This document shows, piece by piece, positions 19,936 to 32,075 of a stretch of DNA of 64,000 nt. The position numbers and the translations under genes were made by a program. Source of the DNA: Neoceratodus forsteri (Eukaryota; Chordata; Ceratodontiformes; Ceratodontidae); contig CM057459.1 in NCBI GenBank assembly GCA_016271365.2, positions 816,475,001-816,539,000 of the forward strand, given 5' to 3'. Position 1 is the stretch's first letter, and every line of letters begins with the position of its first letter. The notes under the pieces were generated by a model. That model did not search any database. It was not told where the DNA came from and saw nothing but the letters and a program-made list of their open reading frames with translations.

Positions 19936-21839
19936 TGCTGCACTATTGCAGAAGACAGTGAGCTCAACCTCTTCAGGCAGCAGACTGCCACGCAAGGTGC
20001 AAGCCAACAGAAGCAAATGGTACACACACCATGCAGTGACAGGACAACACTGGGGGGCAACACAAGCACCGAAAGCCCCTGCACACAAGGGTGTAGGCAG
20101 GCACATGCACTGCACTGTACTCAGATGTGCACAGTACTGCTGAGTGCACGTCGCCAGGCATATGCCAGCCTGAGAACATGTCCAGTCGAATCAGTAAGTA
20201 ATGGGCAGTGGAGGCATCTGAGCAGTGTGTCACTGGATACCCCCGCTGGTTCAGAGACTGGGACATGTCCAACCCCAGTAGCCATGACAGGAAGCATCTG
20301 TAAACATACCAATGTGTATGGAAGAGGGGTACCACGTGGAAGGGATGTGTACATGTAGCAATGGGGGGGGGGGGAAATGCAGGAGACCATGTACACAACA
20401 CCGCTGCCAGCACATGAAAATGTGATGGCAAATAACATGCCTGACCCCAAAGGCACCATGTGCCGCACCGATAGGGAACCCTGAGACCCGGCCAACCACA
20501 ACATGTGGATGCAGACAGCTTGTCGCTGCATCATGTCCCAGCCAGGGGGACAGAAACAATGGTGAATACAAGAGTGGAGCAACACACGGAACAGCAGTAA
20601 GGTGTGATAGGAACCATGCCCACATGCAGCAAGCAGGCTGGAGACTGAATGGTGGGATACCAGGGCACAGCAGAGGGTACACAGTCATTGTAATGGGTGG
20701 TGTGCAAACAATGAAAGCTCCCCCCCACCAGCAGCCATAAGAGCAGGACAGTGGGGGGAACCTGATAGTAGGTGTATCAGAAAGCTGAAACACACAACAT
20801 AAGGCCAGGCACTGCCACACTGCAGGTGCACACACCAACCTCTGCATAGTATCCCCCTCACCACCAGTAGGAACAGCACACCTGCAATGTTGGTCTGCCC
20901 CAGCACCAGCCACCTATGACAGGCCGACCATGGGCAGCCCATGCCAGCAATGTGGACAGGACTGGAGAACAGCATGGCCACTGCACACAAGGCACACTGG
21001 CAGGCAGCAATTGAGTCTGCTGGAGCATGGGTCCAGGCACATGGCCGACATCACAAGATGAGCCACACAGATGCACAGAACACTGACCCAGCAGCATGGT
21101 GCACGTGACAGTACTGTGGACAATGCTGATGGAGGAACACACAACCCCAACCAGGCAGCCCAGGCCCCAATAATCAACAGTATGTGGCAAGCCAGCAGTG
21201 CCCCAACACACACCACAGCCCTCCAACATGCACGCATAACCAGTATCCCCCAGTATGCACCATACCTCCCAGCATGGCCCAGGCCCACTGAATGCACAGT
21301 TCAGAGATGCACACAACACTGCAGCACACAGACAAGGGCACAGTCCCATGCTCCCTCTGTACAGCACCACACCCCCATGGTACCCATGAACTCACCCCCT
21401 GCCAGTACCCAGTCATGGCATCATGAATGCGTACAGGAACAAAGGCCACATAGCACCCGGAAGTCCATGTCAAGAAGGGACACTGTATGACACAAGCACA
21501 GCTTCCCACACCCATCCGGCCCACATTACATGCACATGCAATACTCCGTGGCACTCAGCATGGTACCAAGCATGCCAGCCCCACAACATGCGCGTAACAC
21601 AGCACTGATAGCTGGCAGCCATGCAATAGCAGCAACGCAGCTCCAGGAATACAATGCGAGGGTGTGTGGACAGGCCAAACCCAATGGCACCGTGCAACAC
21701 ACATGTACTGCGGACTGCACACAGGCAGGTGTATGCATGACACAAAGAGAACTGCACCCACACAACACAACATGGGGACACCAATGGGGATCACATGATG
21801 AGGACCCAGCCACATAATGTATATGGTTTACACCCACAG
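19936..21839 (+). other. Harbinger left arm, probable intron/linker
   Basis: Plus-strand frame 1 stays open from 19894 to 20358 past the Myb region, with a GTAAGT donor-like site at 20194-20199. After that no frame is convincingly coding. A plausible acceptor (cacccacag ending at 21839) precedes the long downstream frame. The codon phases of this donor (phase 0) and acceptor do not fit each other, so the exon joining is unresolved. Composition is T-poor and rich in CA/TG. Confidence 0.35.
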
Positions 21840-24037
21840 ATTATGCCATGGAGAACTGAAACTCCATGATAGGCAGCGAGACAAGCAGCACGACAACACC
21901 ACCATGCAGCCCAGGCACACACACAGATGCAGTGGCACAGGAGGAGGAGGTGGAGGAGGATGTGCAGCAGCACCACAGTGAGCCAAATGCAAGGCCCAGT
22001 GAGGGTGAGAAAGAGTGGTACACAGGAGAATTGCCAGACAGAGACAGCCCTGTGACAGCCACCACAACAGGGGATGTGGAAGATTTGGTGGAGGACCCTG
22101 CAGTGTCAGCTGATGAGGGAGGTGACACAACACAGGGTGCTCATGGCCATGCAGTGGAGGCAGATAGTGACGGCAGGTCAACAGTGAACATGCATGTTGA
22201 CACCCCACAACCGACAGAGGATGGTGATGGAGGACAGACACACAGTGATGATGGGCTGAGACAGTACTTTCAGGAGATGGTGAACGCCGAGGAGTCCATG
22301 GCCAGTAGCATGAGTGGGGTGCATGCAGCCCTGGAGGTAAACACCAATGCCACCACAGCAAGCCTGGGCTGCATTGAGGGGACCATATCTGCAATGCATG
22401 TAATGGTGCAGACCAGTGTGGACAATACATGGGGCCAACAGGCACACATGGAAGCCATCCTGCTGGGCATACAGGCAAGTATCCAGCAGCAGGCAAACAG
22501 CCCTGAGATGATGACAGTATTACTGCAGCAACTGGTGCAGTCACAGTGGGAGCAATCACAGGCCGCACAAGCCATCACCACAGCATTGCAGGTGATAGCC
22601 CAGGTCATAGTCACTGGTCAGGCACAAGGCCATGCCATGCATGATGGGGGTAGCCAATGTCACAATGCAGCACGTGGCACAGGGCCACAGGACACATACC
22701 ACAACATGAGCCAGGCAGCAAGTGCACCACATGCACAATACACCATCCCATATATGGCACCACTCAGCAATGTGCTGTCGGTATCAGCAGTGGAGGGAGG
22801 GTCCCAGTGGTATGGGCCACACAGCAGCAACATCCACTGTAATGTGTATCCCGCTGCACATGCCCAACATGCTGACACATGCCCAGTGCCAATGCTGGCT
22901 GGCCCATACATGACACAGGCCATGGCACCATTTGAAGATGGTACTACACCTGTCCAGGGGGAGGGACATCCACCTGTGTATGGAGGCATACAACACACAC
23001 TGCATGGACCATACATGAACAGTGGACATGGGCACAGCAGTGGACATGTCACGTGACAGGCAGGTCACTCACAGATGCAGGACATAATGGCACCCGGCGA
23101 CGCAGACCAACAAACCATCCGCCAGACATATGTGAATCCTGTGGCTGGTGCGCAAAATCAGCAGGAGCAACACACAGGTGGCATAGTGGCAACACAGACT
23201 GGAGAGTATGGCAACACACAGGATGCCACCATACCAACCGATACCGTGGCAGATGACAACAGCAGAGGTGGGATATGCAGACCCATAGAAGGGACAATGG
23301 TCCACAGACACACTGAGGCCCGCAGCAGCACAGCAGAACATGATCAGCCCAACATGGCACAACAGTCCCACAGTGCAACGGCACCACAGGCAACATGTGG
23401 CCAGGATGCACAGCCAACCACCATGCATGACAGTACAGCCATCATGGAGGGACAGATGCATGCCACCACTGCACACTGCACCGGCCAACAGATCATGTCA
23501 GACACATAGTCGGGTGACACATGTCGACCCACACACAGCAAAAGGGCAGACACAGGCATGGCACAGCAGCATGGACCACACCATGGGCCACAAATAGCAC
23601 TGCCCACCATGGGCAGCACTGACAGTGCAGGGTCCACCACGGCACACAGTGTGCAACACAGCGAGGCTGCACAGGAGTCAGCACGACAGCCCATACGCAC
23701 CAGGGGAAGGCCGTGCAAGGTATCTGTCATAGCCAGTGGGACTTCAGCAGTGAACACAGCAGTGGCAAGTGAGGCAACCTGTGCTGGTCAGCATGGGCAC
23801 ACAGATGTCAACAGGGCAAGGGCAAGCACAGCGCAGGTGACAGCTATGGAGGCATATGCGGTATCCAGTGCAGCTGCTGCTGAGACCATGGACACCACTC
23901 AGTGTGGAACAGTGGATATGCAGCAGTGCAGGACCAGTGTGTCAGGGATTCGATGCTCCAAAAGGGCGGCAGCAGCAGTGCAGACACAAGTGACCACAGC
24001 GTGGCAAGGGAAGATGCCGAAGACAGACACGGAATGA
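21840..24037 (+). pseudogene. Long acidic/Gln-rich frame with C-terminal AT-hook (~724 codons)
   Basis: One plus-strand frame runs from a possible acceptor at 21839 (ATG at 21866) to 24037 with only two internal stops (TGA 23054-23056, TAG 23507-23509) and one TGA just before the ATG (21857). The product would have an acidic Thr/Ser-rich N-terminal third. A central predicted helical, Gln-rich region follows, about 140-260 residues from the ATG, with repeated blocks such as MEAILLGIQASIQQQ and VLLQQLVQSQWEQSQAAQ. Then comes a His/Gln/Thr-rich low-complexity part. Near the C terminus is an AT-hook core RGRP (codons at 23702-23713, in context RTRGRPCKV). The helical region resembles the C-terminal halves of Harbinger-associated Myb-like proteins, so this may be the second exon of the upstream Myb gene. 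I do not recognise it as a named family. Confidence 0.55.
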
Positions 24038-27000
24038 CATGCCCCACCACACTGCACATGCACAGTGCTAGGACAGCATACACACACACCACATAGTATG
24101 GGATGGCCGTGATGATGGGACTGTCACACACAGCAATGAACAGTGGCCGGGACGGTGGACATGGAACATAGCACCCCATAGCCCCAGACACATAACACTG
24201 TGGTCCCTGAACACACATGCCCACCCACAACACACATCCTGTGCATGCGTACAGTAGCACTGCATGGCAACACACACACACGGATGAACACACATGATGT
24301 AGGTCACACCCATGGACCACTGATGGCAACCCATGATGTACCAATGTCCGAGATGACAGGTGCACAATGCACCACTGTAGGGAAGGAAACATAGGACCAT
24401 AGAGGGCACGGCACAGGGGTACTGCATCTCACATCCAGACTGTCCATGTCCATGTGTTACCAATGAACATGACATCTGTCGATGCACTGTCACCAGCCTG
24501 GGTAACACATACACAGCTGTATTGCTCTCACATGCCAGTGCCATGCCTGTGTGATGCCCTGCACAGGGTGCAGAATGGACACACCCTGGGGTAGACTGTA
24601 CCATGCAGCTACCACCCATGCTGTACATGACACACCCGCACAGTGCCTTGTAATCAGCCACCTCCAAACACATGCGGTGTACACCTGTCATGCTATGTGG
24701 CTGGCAAAGTAACCTGTGAGGCCCTCACAACATGGCAGTGTCCTGCAGGTGACTGTGTGTATCAATCAGTACACCGCACCCCCTCAAGTGCACTAGGGTA
24801 CATGCATCTGCTGATGACACATGCACGCATCTGTGGCCACGACTGCACAGAGTACAGTACGTAGCTGACCATGCAATGGCAGTGCACACAAGACACATCT
24901 GGAGGTGCTCCTGCACAATACAGTGGCCGCCGAGGCACCCCACCCACACCAGTCACAGGATTGCTTGCACCCGGGTGGTATCCACACAACGGCATGTACC
25001 ACAGGACAGAATGGTGCCCAGATGGCTGACAGTGATGCCGATGGTCCTGCAAGCAACAGACGATGGCAGCGGATGATGGCCATGAGGCCGATCAGGCTGC
25101 AGCATGTAGTGAACCAAGACCCACAGGCCACCGGATCCTCGAGACGCGATTGCACGCACCCATGCCCAAGCCCTGTCACAGCCATACCGTGACCTGACCA
25201 CTGTCTGGCGGGAGTGTCTCCCCCCATGGACGTGCATGCCAGGTCCCCAATGTCAACGCCATATAGCCCTGGATCGTGGCCACCCACCAGCACCCCCCGC
25301 TAGCCACTGACAGTGCCCCCTCACTCTGAGGCTGCCACATAGCAGGATGGAGACATCTGTATCCACCATGATGATCCCCATCATGGACCTGTGGGGCACA
25401 CACATGGCCCCCACCACGGCATCTAGGGTGTACAGGTGCAGCGCACACATGCCCCATTGGAAGCCATATGCCATGGTCTACCATCGGTAATGCATCACCC
25501 CTGGAGCCCCACAGTAGTAGGGCACAGTCTGTGATGCGTTGTGGGTGGTAGTGCCAACCACCTGGCATGTGCTGCTGACCAGGCAGTGACCGGCGAAAGG
25601 GTGGCCACATACTGTAGCTCTAAATCCACTACTGAGCCACCTGCCCATGCATCCCAGCGGCCTTTGTGCCATTGGTGCCACTGACCCAAATGGCATGGTT
25701 TGCAGCAGCCCAATAGCAAGCATCATTACCAGGACCGGTAGCCCCACTGATGAAGCTGCTGGTACCACACACAAGTGGACCTGTGTCCTCTGATACATGT
25801 CCCACTATGCACACCCCTGCATGGCCTGTCAGTGGAGCCATGCTGTGAGATGCTGGTGCACCACTCCAGCTGTGCATGTGATGCCTATGAGTCCTGTAGC
25901 TGGACTGCTGTGTCCACTCCCACTGACCATGGGGCCCCCATCAGTGGCAGGGCTGACCAGTGATGTCCCAAGACACCAATGCAGGCAGTCATTGACACTG
26001 CCCTGCTCAGAGCCAATAACCACTGGCCCATCCCCCTGGATGCCACCTCGATAGTACTGCATGGGTTGACTGGCACAGTAGCACATGCCACATGCCCGCG
26101 CAAATGCAATGCACAGCCATATCGGCACCATTCACATACTCAGTATATCACGATTGGGCACAGGACAGACATGTCAGGTGGCCAACACGACCTAGGGTCC
26201 ATCCGGCATGCCTGTATGTGCAGTGCACCGCATAGCATAGCCCACCTACACCCACACTGGACACAGCACCATGTGCCATGGGTCCATCATAGCAACCACT
26301 CACCCAGAGGATACCACATTGGGAGATACACGGTCCTGTACCCAGCCCACACTGCAGTGCCACCTCAACAGCACCTCTGGTTATGTCCTGCCGACCATGG
26401 CTTCGCCCATGCTGCACCACCACCATCTGGAATGGCACGAAGTGCCTGGGTTGACAACACCCTACTTGTACAGGGTGTCATTCCATAACAATGAACACAC
26501 AACACTACCAGGGCATACAGTGACAGTGACATGCCCTTGGTGGTCGTCCCCAGTCAGCCCATCCCAATGTGCTATTTATCAACTGCAACACACAGCCTGC
26601 CAGTGGCGGTAAAGCCCACAACACAACGGTATATACACCAACATAGGCAACAACCAGGACTACAACAGAGTAACATAGCTGCATGTGTCTGTGGCAACAA
26701 CACAGTAATAAAACCCTCCCCACAGTCTGTTACAGATGTCTGGCATGCTCCGGTGACCAGATGGGGCTGGTCATGTGTGGGTCTGTGACTGTGAGACACA
26801 TGCAAACCCAATGGGGACAGGCCAGTACCGTAACATACCATGGCATGTGGACCCGGTGGCCACCAGGACAGGCAAACTACTTCCACTGGGGCCCCACCAC
26901 ACAGCCTTGCTGAATAGTGAATACCTATATGCCAAGTCAGTGTGCCGACATACACAGATGTATGCCATTGCAGCCATCTCCAATGGGTGCATGACATTCA

Positions 27001-27806
27001 GGACAGACGTGTGACCTCAGCCACCCACGATGTCTACTATTCCCTAGCAGCATAGCACTCTTGGTACCCCCAGCCAGCACATCATCACAGACATGCCCAC
27101 CATCCATGCCACCGGTGTGCACTGTCGTGCCAGGCCCTACATGGCCATGGACTGTTGCCCATGGTGGCCAGCACAGCAGATCCACTGACCCTACCATGTG
27201 ACATTGCTCCTGAGGTGTGCTACGACCTGTTCCCGTCCTGCGGACATGCCGCTAAGTGATGGCACATACCTGTTCATCACACAATGCCGACAATACATGA
27301 CTGTGTGGGCATCTCCCCTTCCCCATGCAACATATGGCACCCCACAGTGTAGACAAGACACAGATAACAATGGGTAAGGCATATCAACAGTGCATATATT
27401 GTGTAAGAACAGTAACAACAACAACAGGTACAAACAACAACTGTACAATCACTCTGCTGCAGGTGTGGTACAATCAGCACACTACGTATCAACATTATTA
27501 TGGCTGTACAGCAACAGTGAACATTGCAATAGTGCCGCCATGTGCCACAGCCCAGCTGTGTACCCACCAGCATGACCCTGTACACACATATATGCAAACC
27601 CAAACACTGTGGTGACTGCGACAACTCTGCCTTTGAACATGCTACACTATATACCAAGAGTGGGTCAATTACTACTATATAACAAGCCCCCAGTCCCCCA
27701 GGCAATGTGGTACACACAGTCCACACTGCCAGTACTGTGTGTCATGGCACAACACAGATGTGTTCTACATCACCGAGGTGATGCATGCATGCATGGCGGC
27801 ACCACA
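24038..27806. other. Centre of the Harbinger element, no identifiable gene
   Basis: About 3.8 kb between the 3' ends of the convergent gene sets. Many 60-170-codon frames exist on both strands (for example minus 24793-25293, plus 25979-26488), but none shows a recognisable domain, and open frames on both strands are expected from the stop-poor CA/TG-rich composition. The stretch 24.9-25.7 kb retains more CpG than its surroundings. An AC-rich patch lies at 27.36-27.55 kb. Confidence 0.5.
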
Positions 27807-30095
27807 TTAATGTTCAAGATCCCCAAGTGTGTCCATGACCACCCTTATGGACACCAGTAGGCTACCCAACAGCCTTACCACATCCTGTAGCTGTTGCCTG
27901 GTGGTGGCAGCGACACACTGCTCATGGTCATCATGGCAAGCAGTGCCCACAACCCCCACAGCTTCATCATGTCCATGTCCATAACCAACAGGGACAGCAG
28001 GCCATGTGGCCTGGTTCACATGAGCTCCACTGTCCACATTATCCTGTCCTGTGTGTCCTGCAGTTGCAGTGGGTCCCATCACTGTGAAGGGGGCAGCAGC
28101 CAGCTGTTGTGCGCCTTGTTGGGGCACACAGTCCACAGCAGCTGACTCTGTGCCCTGTGCTTTGTCACACCCAAAATGGGCCACCGTTCACCGCTCACCA
28201 CCATGTCCTGAACCTGTTGTCGTACATGCACGGGCCTGCATCTGCCATGTGCGCGCTTCGCAACCCTGTGCCTCCTGCCTCTTCAGGTTCCTCATTGCCG
28301 TTGTGAGGGCTCTCAGATGCTGTGTTGGCATGTCCTCATCTACCTCATCCGCATTGTCCTCATCATCCTCACTGTCCCCTGCAACAACAATAGAGGTAGG
28401 CCATTAGTAGCATCCAGCCACACATGCACACACACAATGTCACCCATCCCGTCTGTGGCCACACCTCACATGTCACAGTTGTTGGCTATACCTGGCAGTG
28501 TGGTCTGTAGCCATGGTGCTGTGTTGTATGGACAATGTGGCATGGGCCCCTGCACTCTGTGTAGCATGCATATGGTGCCCGTACTGGACCACATACCCAT
28601 GGCCTTGCAGGCAGTGTGCATGTCAGTTGTCCACCACCATGTCTGTGTACAGCATGCCCACTGTCGGTGCAGGGTGTGTGCACAGACTATGTACAGCCAT
28701 CCCTGTTGCCATTCCAACACTGCCATCCCTCCACCATATCCTGGGTGACACACCCACTGATGCCCTGGTGTTGTGCACCTACATGTGCCAAGCCCAACCC
28801 CTATGTGCCTTCTGGCACTGTACACAGTCAGGGGTGCTATAGCCACAGGGGGCAGTGGTGCCTGCAGCAGGGCGTCATGGCTCAGCACTGTGGCAGTCTG
28901 GGTTGGCACAGACTGTGAATGACTGTGTCCATGCCATGACATCTGTATGCACTGTTTGCCAGTGCCCTGCTGTCAGTTGTCCATTGCACCCATGCAGCAG
29001 TACCATGTTGCCTGTGATGTCGGCTGCTCCTGTCCACATACACCCTGTTCAGTGTCACACTGTGGCATGGCACTGTCCATGCGCATGACCTTGTGCAGGC
29101 AGCAGTACTGTCATGCTTGCCCAGGCACATGTGTGCAGGCATACATGTCCTGCATGCCAGTGGCACGGCGGTGTTACATCTGTGCCCTGTCAGCCTTGTG
29201 ACACGCTGTGCCTGCATTGTTTGCACAGCACCATGTGTACCCTGGCACACCCCATACAGTGTCTGTTGCTAGGGTGCTATAGGCTCGCTGTGCTGGATGG
29301 TCTGGTTACACCTTCACCATCTACAGTACTGTGCTGTGGGTGCATTGTAGTGCAATGCTGTGGGGCACAGTGGCACACAGTACCTGTACATGCTGTGTAT
29401 ATCTGCCCAGGTACCCTGTGATCCCCCAACACACACCTTGCATTGATGCATTGCTGCCCCTGTTACCTTGTGAGCTGTACACCTTTGCACAGCCATGGCT
29501 GGCTGCCCCGGCCCTCATCTGTGCATCCACCACGTTGCCCATGCACACATCACACACATGGCATGTGTCACTTACCCTCCTCACTCGTACTTGAGCCATT
29601 CTCACATTGCCAGATCTTCCCAGTGTCCTGCAGTGTGGCTCCATGTTCCTCTGCAGTCACACATGCCTGTGGATCTGGGGAGACAGTGACATCACATGGG
29701 TTAGACATGCGATTGGTACAGGACCCTGTTGGAGGCTATGTCTCTGCAACTATGTGCATGTGGTGTGCCACCCACCTGTCTGTCTATGATGGCCACCATG
29801 CATCCATATGCCTGCCTCTCTGGCCTGGTCTGTGAGGGCTCTTCCAGGATCCTGGCTCCCCTCACGGACATATCACGTTCAGCTTGTTAGCTTCAGCTGT
29901 TGGACGATTAAGCGTGACACCCGTCAGCATCTGCAGTCTGCTGGCTATGCTGGACCACACCCTGTCCCTGTCCCTCATGGGGTGCCTTGCTGAGCCTGGT
30001 GGCATTAGCAGCCTTGACCACTTTGTCACACAACTGACCAGCATGGCAGTCTCCTCATCGGTGACGTTGGGTTTCTGGGGCCCTGGACCTGCCAT
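27807..30095 (-). pseudogene. Second Harbinger Myb/SANT-like gene, at least 3 exons
   Basis: Start ATG at 30093-30095 (MAGPGPQKPNVTDEE). The Myb-like domain follows (LVSCVTKWSRLL, RVWSSIASRLQMLTGV, LNRPTAEANKLN) to about 29880, continuing after a frameshift towards a TGGW block near 29770. Exon 2 is 29576-29674: acceptor ctgtctccccag, coding DPQACVTAEEHGATLQDTG…STSEEG, donor GTAAGTG. Exon 3 begins at 28378 after acceptor ttgttgttgcag, and the reading frame joins exactly (EEG|DSEDDEDNADEVDEDMPTQ). It runs through a helical RALTTAMRNLKRQEAQ region to a stop at 27807, with one in-frame TGA at 28188-28190. The acidic STSEEGDSEDD stretch and MPTQ are characteristic of Harbinger-associated Myb proteins. 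The exon 1-2 junction is unresolved. Confidence 0.75.
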
Positions 30096-32075
30096 GCTAT
30101 GCAGTACTGGGTCAGCCACACCTATTGCTCCTGCTGGGGATGGGGTGTCTCTATGTACCACACCTGTAGGGGTGTGCTGGGCCTGCTGCCTACAGTTCTC
30201 AGCAGGGATCTTCTCCTTCTGGTGACAGTGCATACGTGGGTGGGTTTGGGGCACTGCCTACGTACTCCCTGGGTGACAGGTGGGTGTGGGGGGTCATGGG
30301 TAGAATATACAAGTATTTGCCAGAGATGCATGTGGTCCATGGGGGAGTCACCTGGGGCTAAGTGGCCCTCATATCACATGGGGTCACAGACATCAGCTGT
30401 GGGGTGGTTTGTGCAGGGGGGTCGGGTGGCACCCCCTCACTACGTGGGTGGTGGCCACCTGTCTGCGCTGCCAGGTGTGGGCATCCTGTCATTGTTGGGC
30501 AGCAGTAGGGGAGGCTGTGTGAGGCATAGGGGGATGGTGCGACTCATGGGTAGGGGGATGGGGGTGGGAGGTCAGGGGCATTTGCTCAGGCTGCGGACCT
30601 TGCAATATGAGCAGGCATGCTGGTCCAGTTGCCCATCCTCTGCTGGCTACTCTGGTTGTATGTTCCTTTGTGCCACTGGTGGCATCAGATGCACACATTG
30701 CACTGCACTGTCACAGGGACTGGCATTGCACTGCATGGCCTCTGTCCTATGCCGGCACCCTGCATCGCATTGTAACATCTAAATCATGTGGCATGCTGTG
30801 GCTCATGGCTGTGGTGGCCCTCAGTCAGTGGTGGGTCTGTTGTTGGATGTGGGGGGCACGGTGGCCTGTACCAGTGTGTGGCACTCAGCAGGGATAGTGT
30901 GGCACTGTGTGTGGGCATTGTGGTGCATGTGGTAGCATGGCTGTTGGCCATGCATTCCCGTGCATGCCTTACCAGCAATACCATGCCCCACAGTGGTGTC
31001 CAGATGCCATGCCTCAGTGGGGGGTTGTGACCTATCATGGTGTCCACGGCCATGTGCCATGCCAGTGATGGTACAGTGCTGTCAGGGCATTGCACCCAAC
31101 ATCCAGCACGTCTGGAACATTCATCCCCCTATCCCCGTGCTGTATGGGATTCCATTGTGGTGGTAGTGTTTTGTGCCCCTTCCTCATTGGTGTGCCATCT
31201 GGGGGGTATGGGCGGTCACCACTGCTTGTGCCACCTCGAGTGTGGTGCTGCATGGGTGCTGGTACCCTTCCTCCATGCTGGCCATGTGTGTCCAGGTACA
31301 TCTTCTGAGTGGTGCACATTGTCCTGGGACCCAGGCCACATCTGTGCACTGCCTGGCTGTCTGTCGTGTGTGGTATCCAGTCTACATGGCTGTGGTGTAG
31401 TCCTTGGTCAGCAGGGCACATGGTCCTTGGGGTGCTGTGCCATCGTACTGGTGCATCCATCAGCGCACCTGTGTGGACATGTGGCAGCACACGTGGCCTG
31501 CCTGGATATGGTTCAGTGCCACCCCACCACACTTGTACCCATGGTGCATACTCCCATCAGTGGCCGTGTACCTCTGTACATCTGTGTCTGGACATGCCAG
31601 TTGCCATGGTGTCCATCAGTGGCACCCAGGCCCATCCTCATATTGGCCATGCCAAGGTCACCTCAGCATGTGCCTGGCATGTGTTTCTCGGCATGTCCTC
31701 CGCCATGCACACATCCACACTGTGCAGTACACATCACCTGTTACCGTGGTTGTGTGTGCCTTCCTCTGTTGCCATGGTCCTTCTCTGGTTGTTGCTATGT
31801 ACCGCTGCCATGGGCTGTTGGTCATTCAGCAGACAGTGTCTGTGTATCATCACTAGTCTCTATCTGACAGGCACCCTATGGCACAGCATGCATGTCCAGG
31901 GATGTTGTTTCAGCATCTGTGTTCCATAGTGTCTGGCCTGGTTGGTTCTGCATGTCTGTAAGGCAACATGATGTGGTGCTGCACAGTTGACCTGTGCACA
32001 TTGTGTGGCGTGTGTTCCGGTCGTGGTCATTGGCTGTTCTGTCCTGCTCATGGTACTACTTGCTGTGGCATGGTG
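30096..32075. other. Harbinger spacer between Myb and transposase genes
   Basis: About 2 kb with no recognisable domain. It would include the promoter of the minus-strand Myb gene and the 3' flank of the transposase. Long plus-strand frames (for example 31037-31867) are A-poor and rich in C, H, W and V codons, and look like shadows of composition. Confidence 0.5.

Noticed and set aside
20251..21370. Long minus-strand open frames (up to 220 codons) in the Harbinger left arm
   Set aside because: They are rich in Cys, His and Trp, lie opposite the A-rich coding strand and have no recognisable domain. T-poor plus sequence yields few stops on this strand by composition.
20194..21839. A single intron joining the plus-strand Myb region to the long AT-hook frame
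   Set aside because: Both sites look plausible alone, but the codon phases do not fit, so no joined gene is claimed.
24793..26488. Possible novel genes on either strand in the Harbinger centre
   Set aside because: No motif, no splice logic and open frames in several registers at once. Kept only as an orphan region.
31037..31929. 276- and 206-codon plus-strand frames in the Harbinger right arm
   Set aside because: Overlapping frames in different registers with odd residue composition and no domain. Treated as shadows of biased base composition opposite the minus-strand genes.
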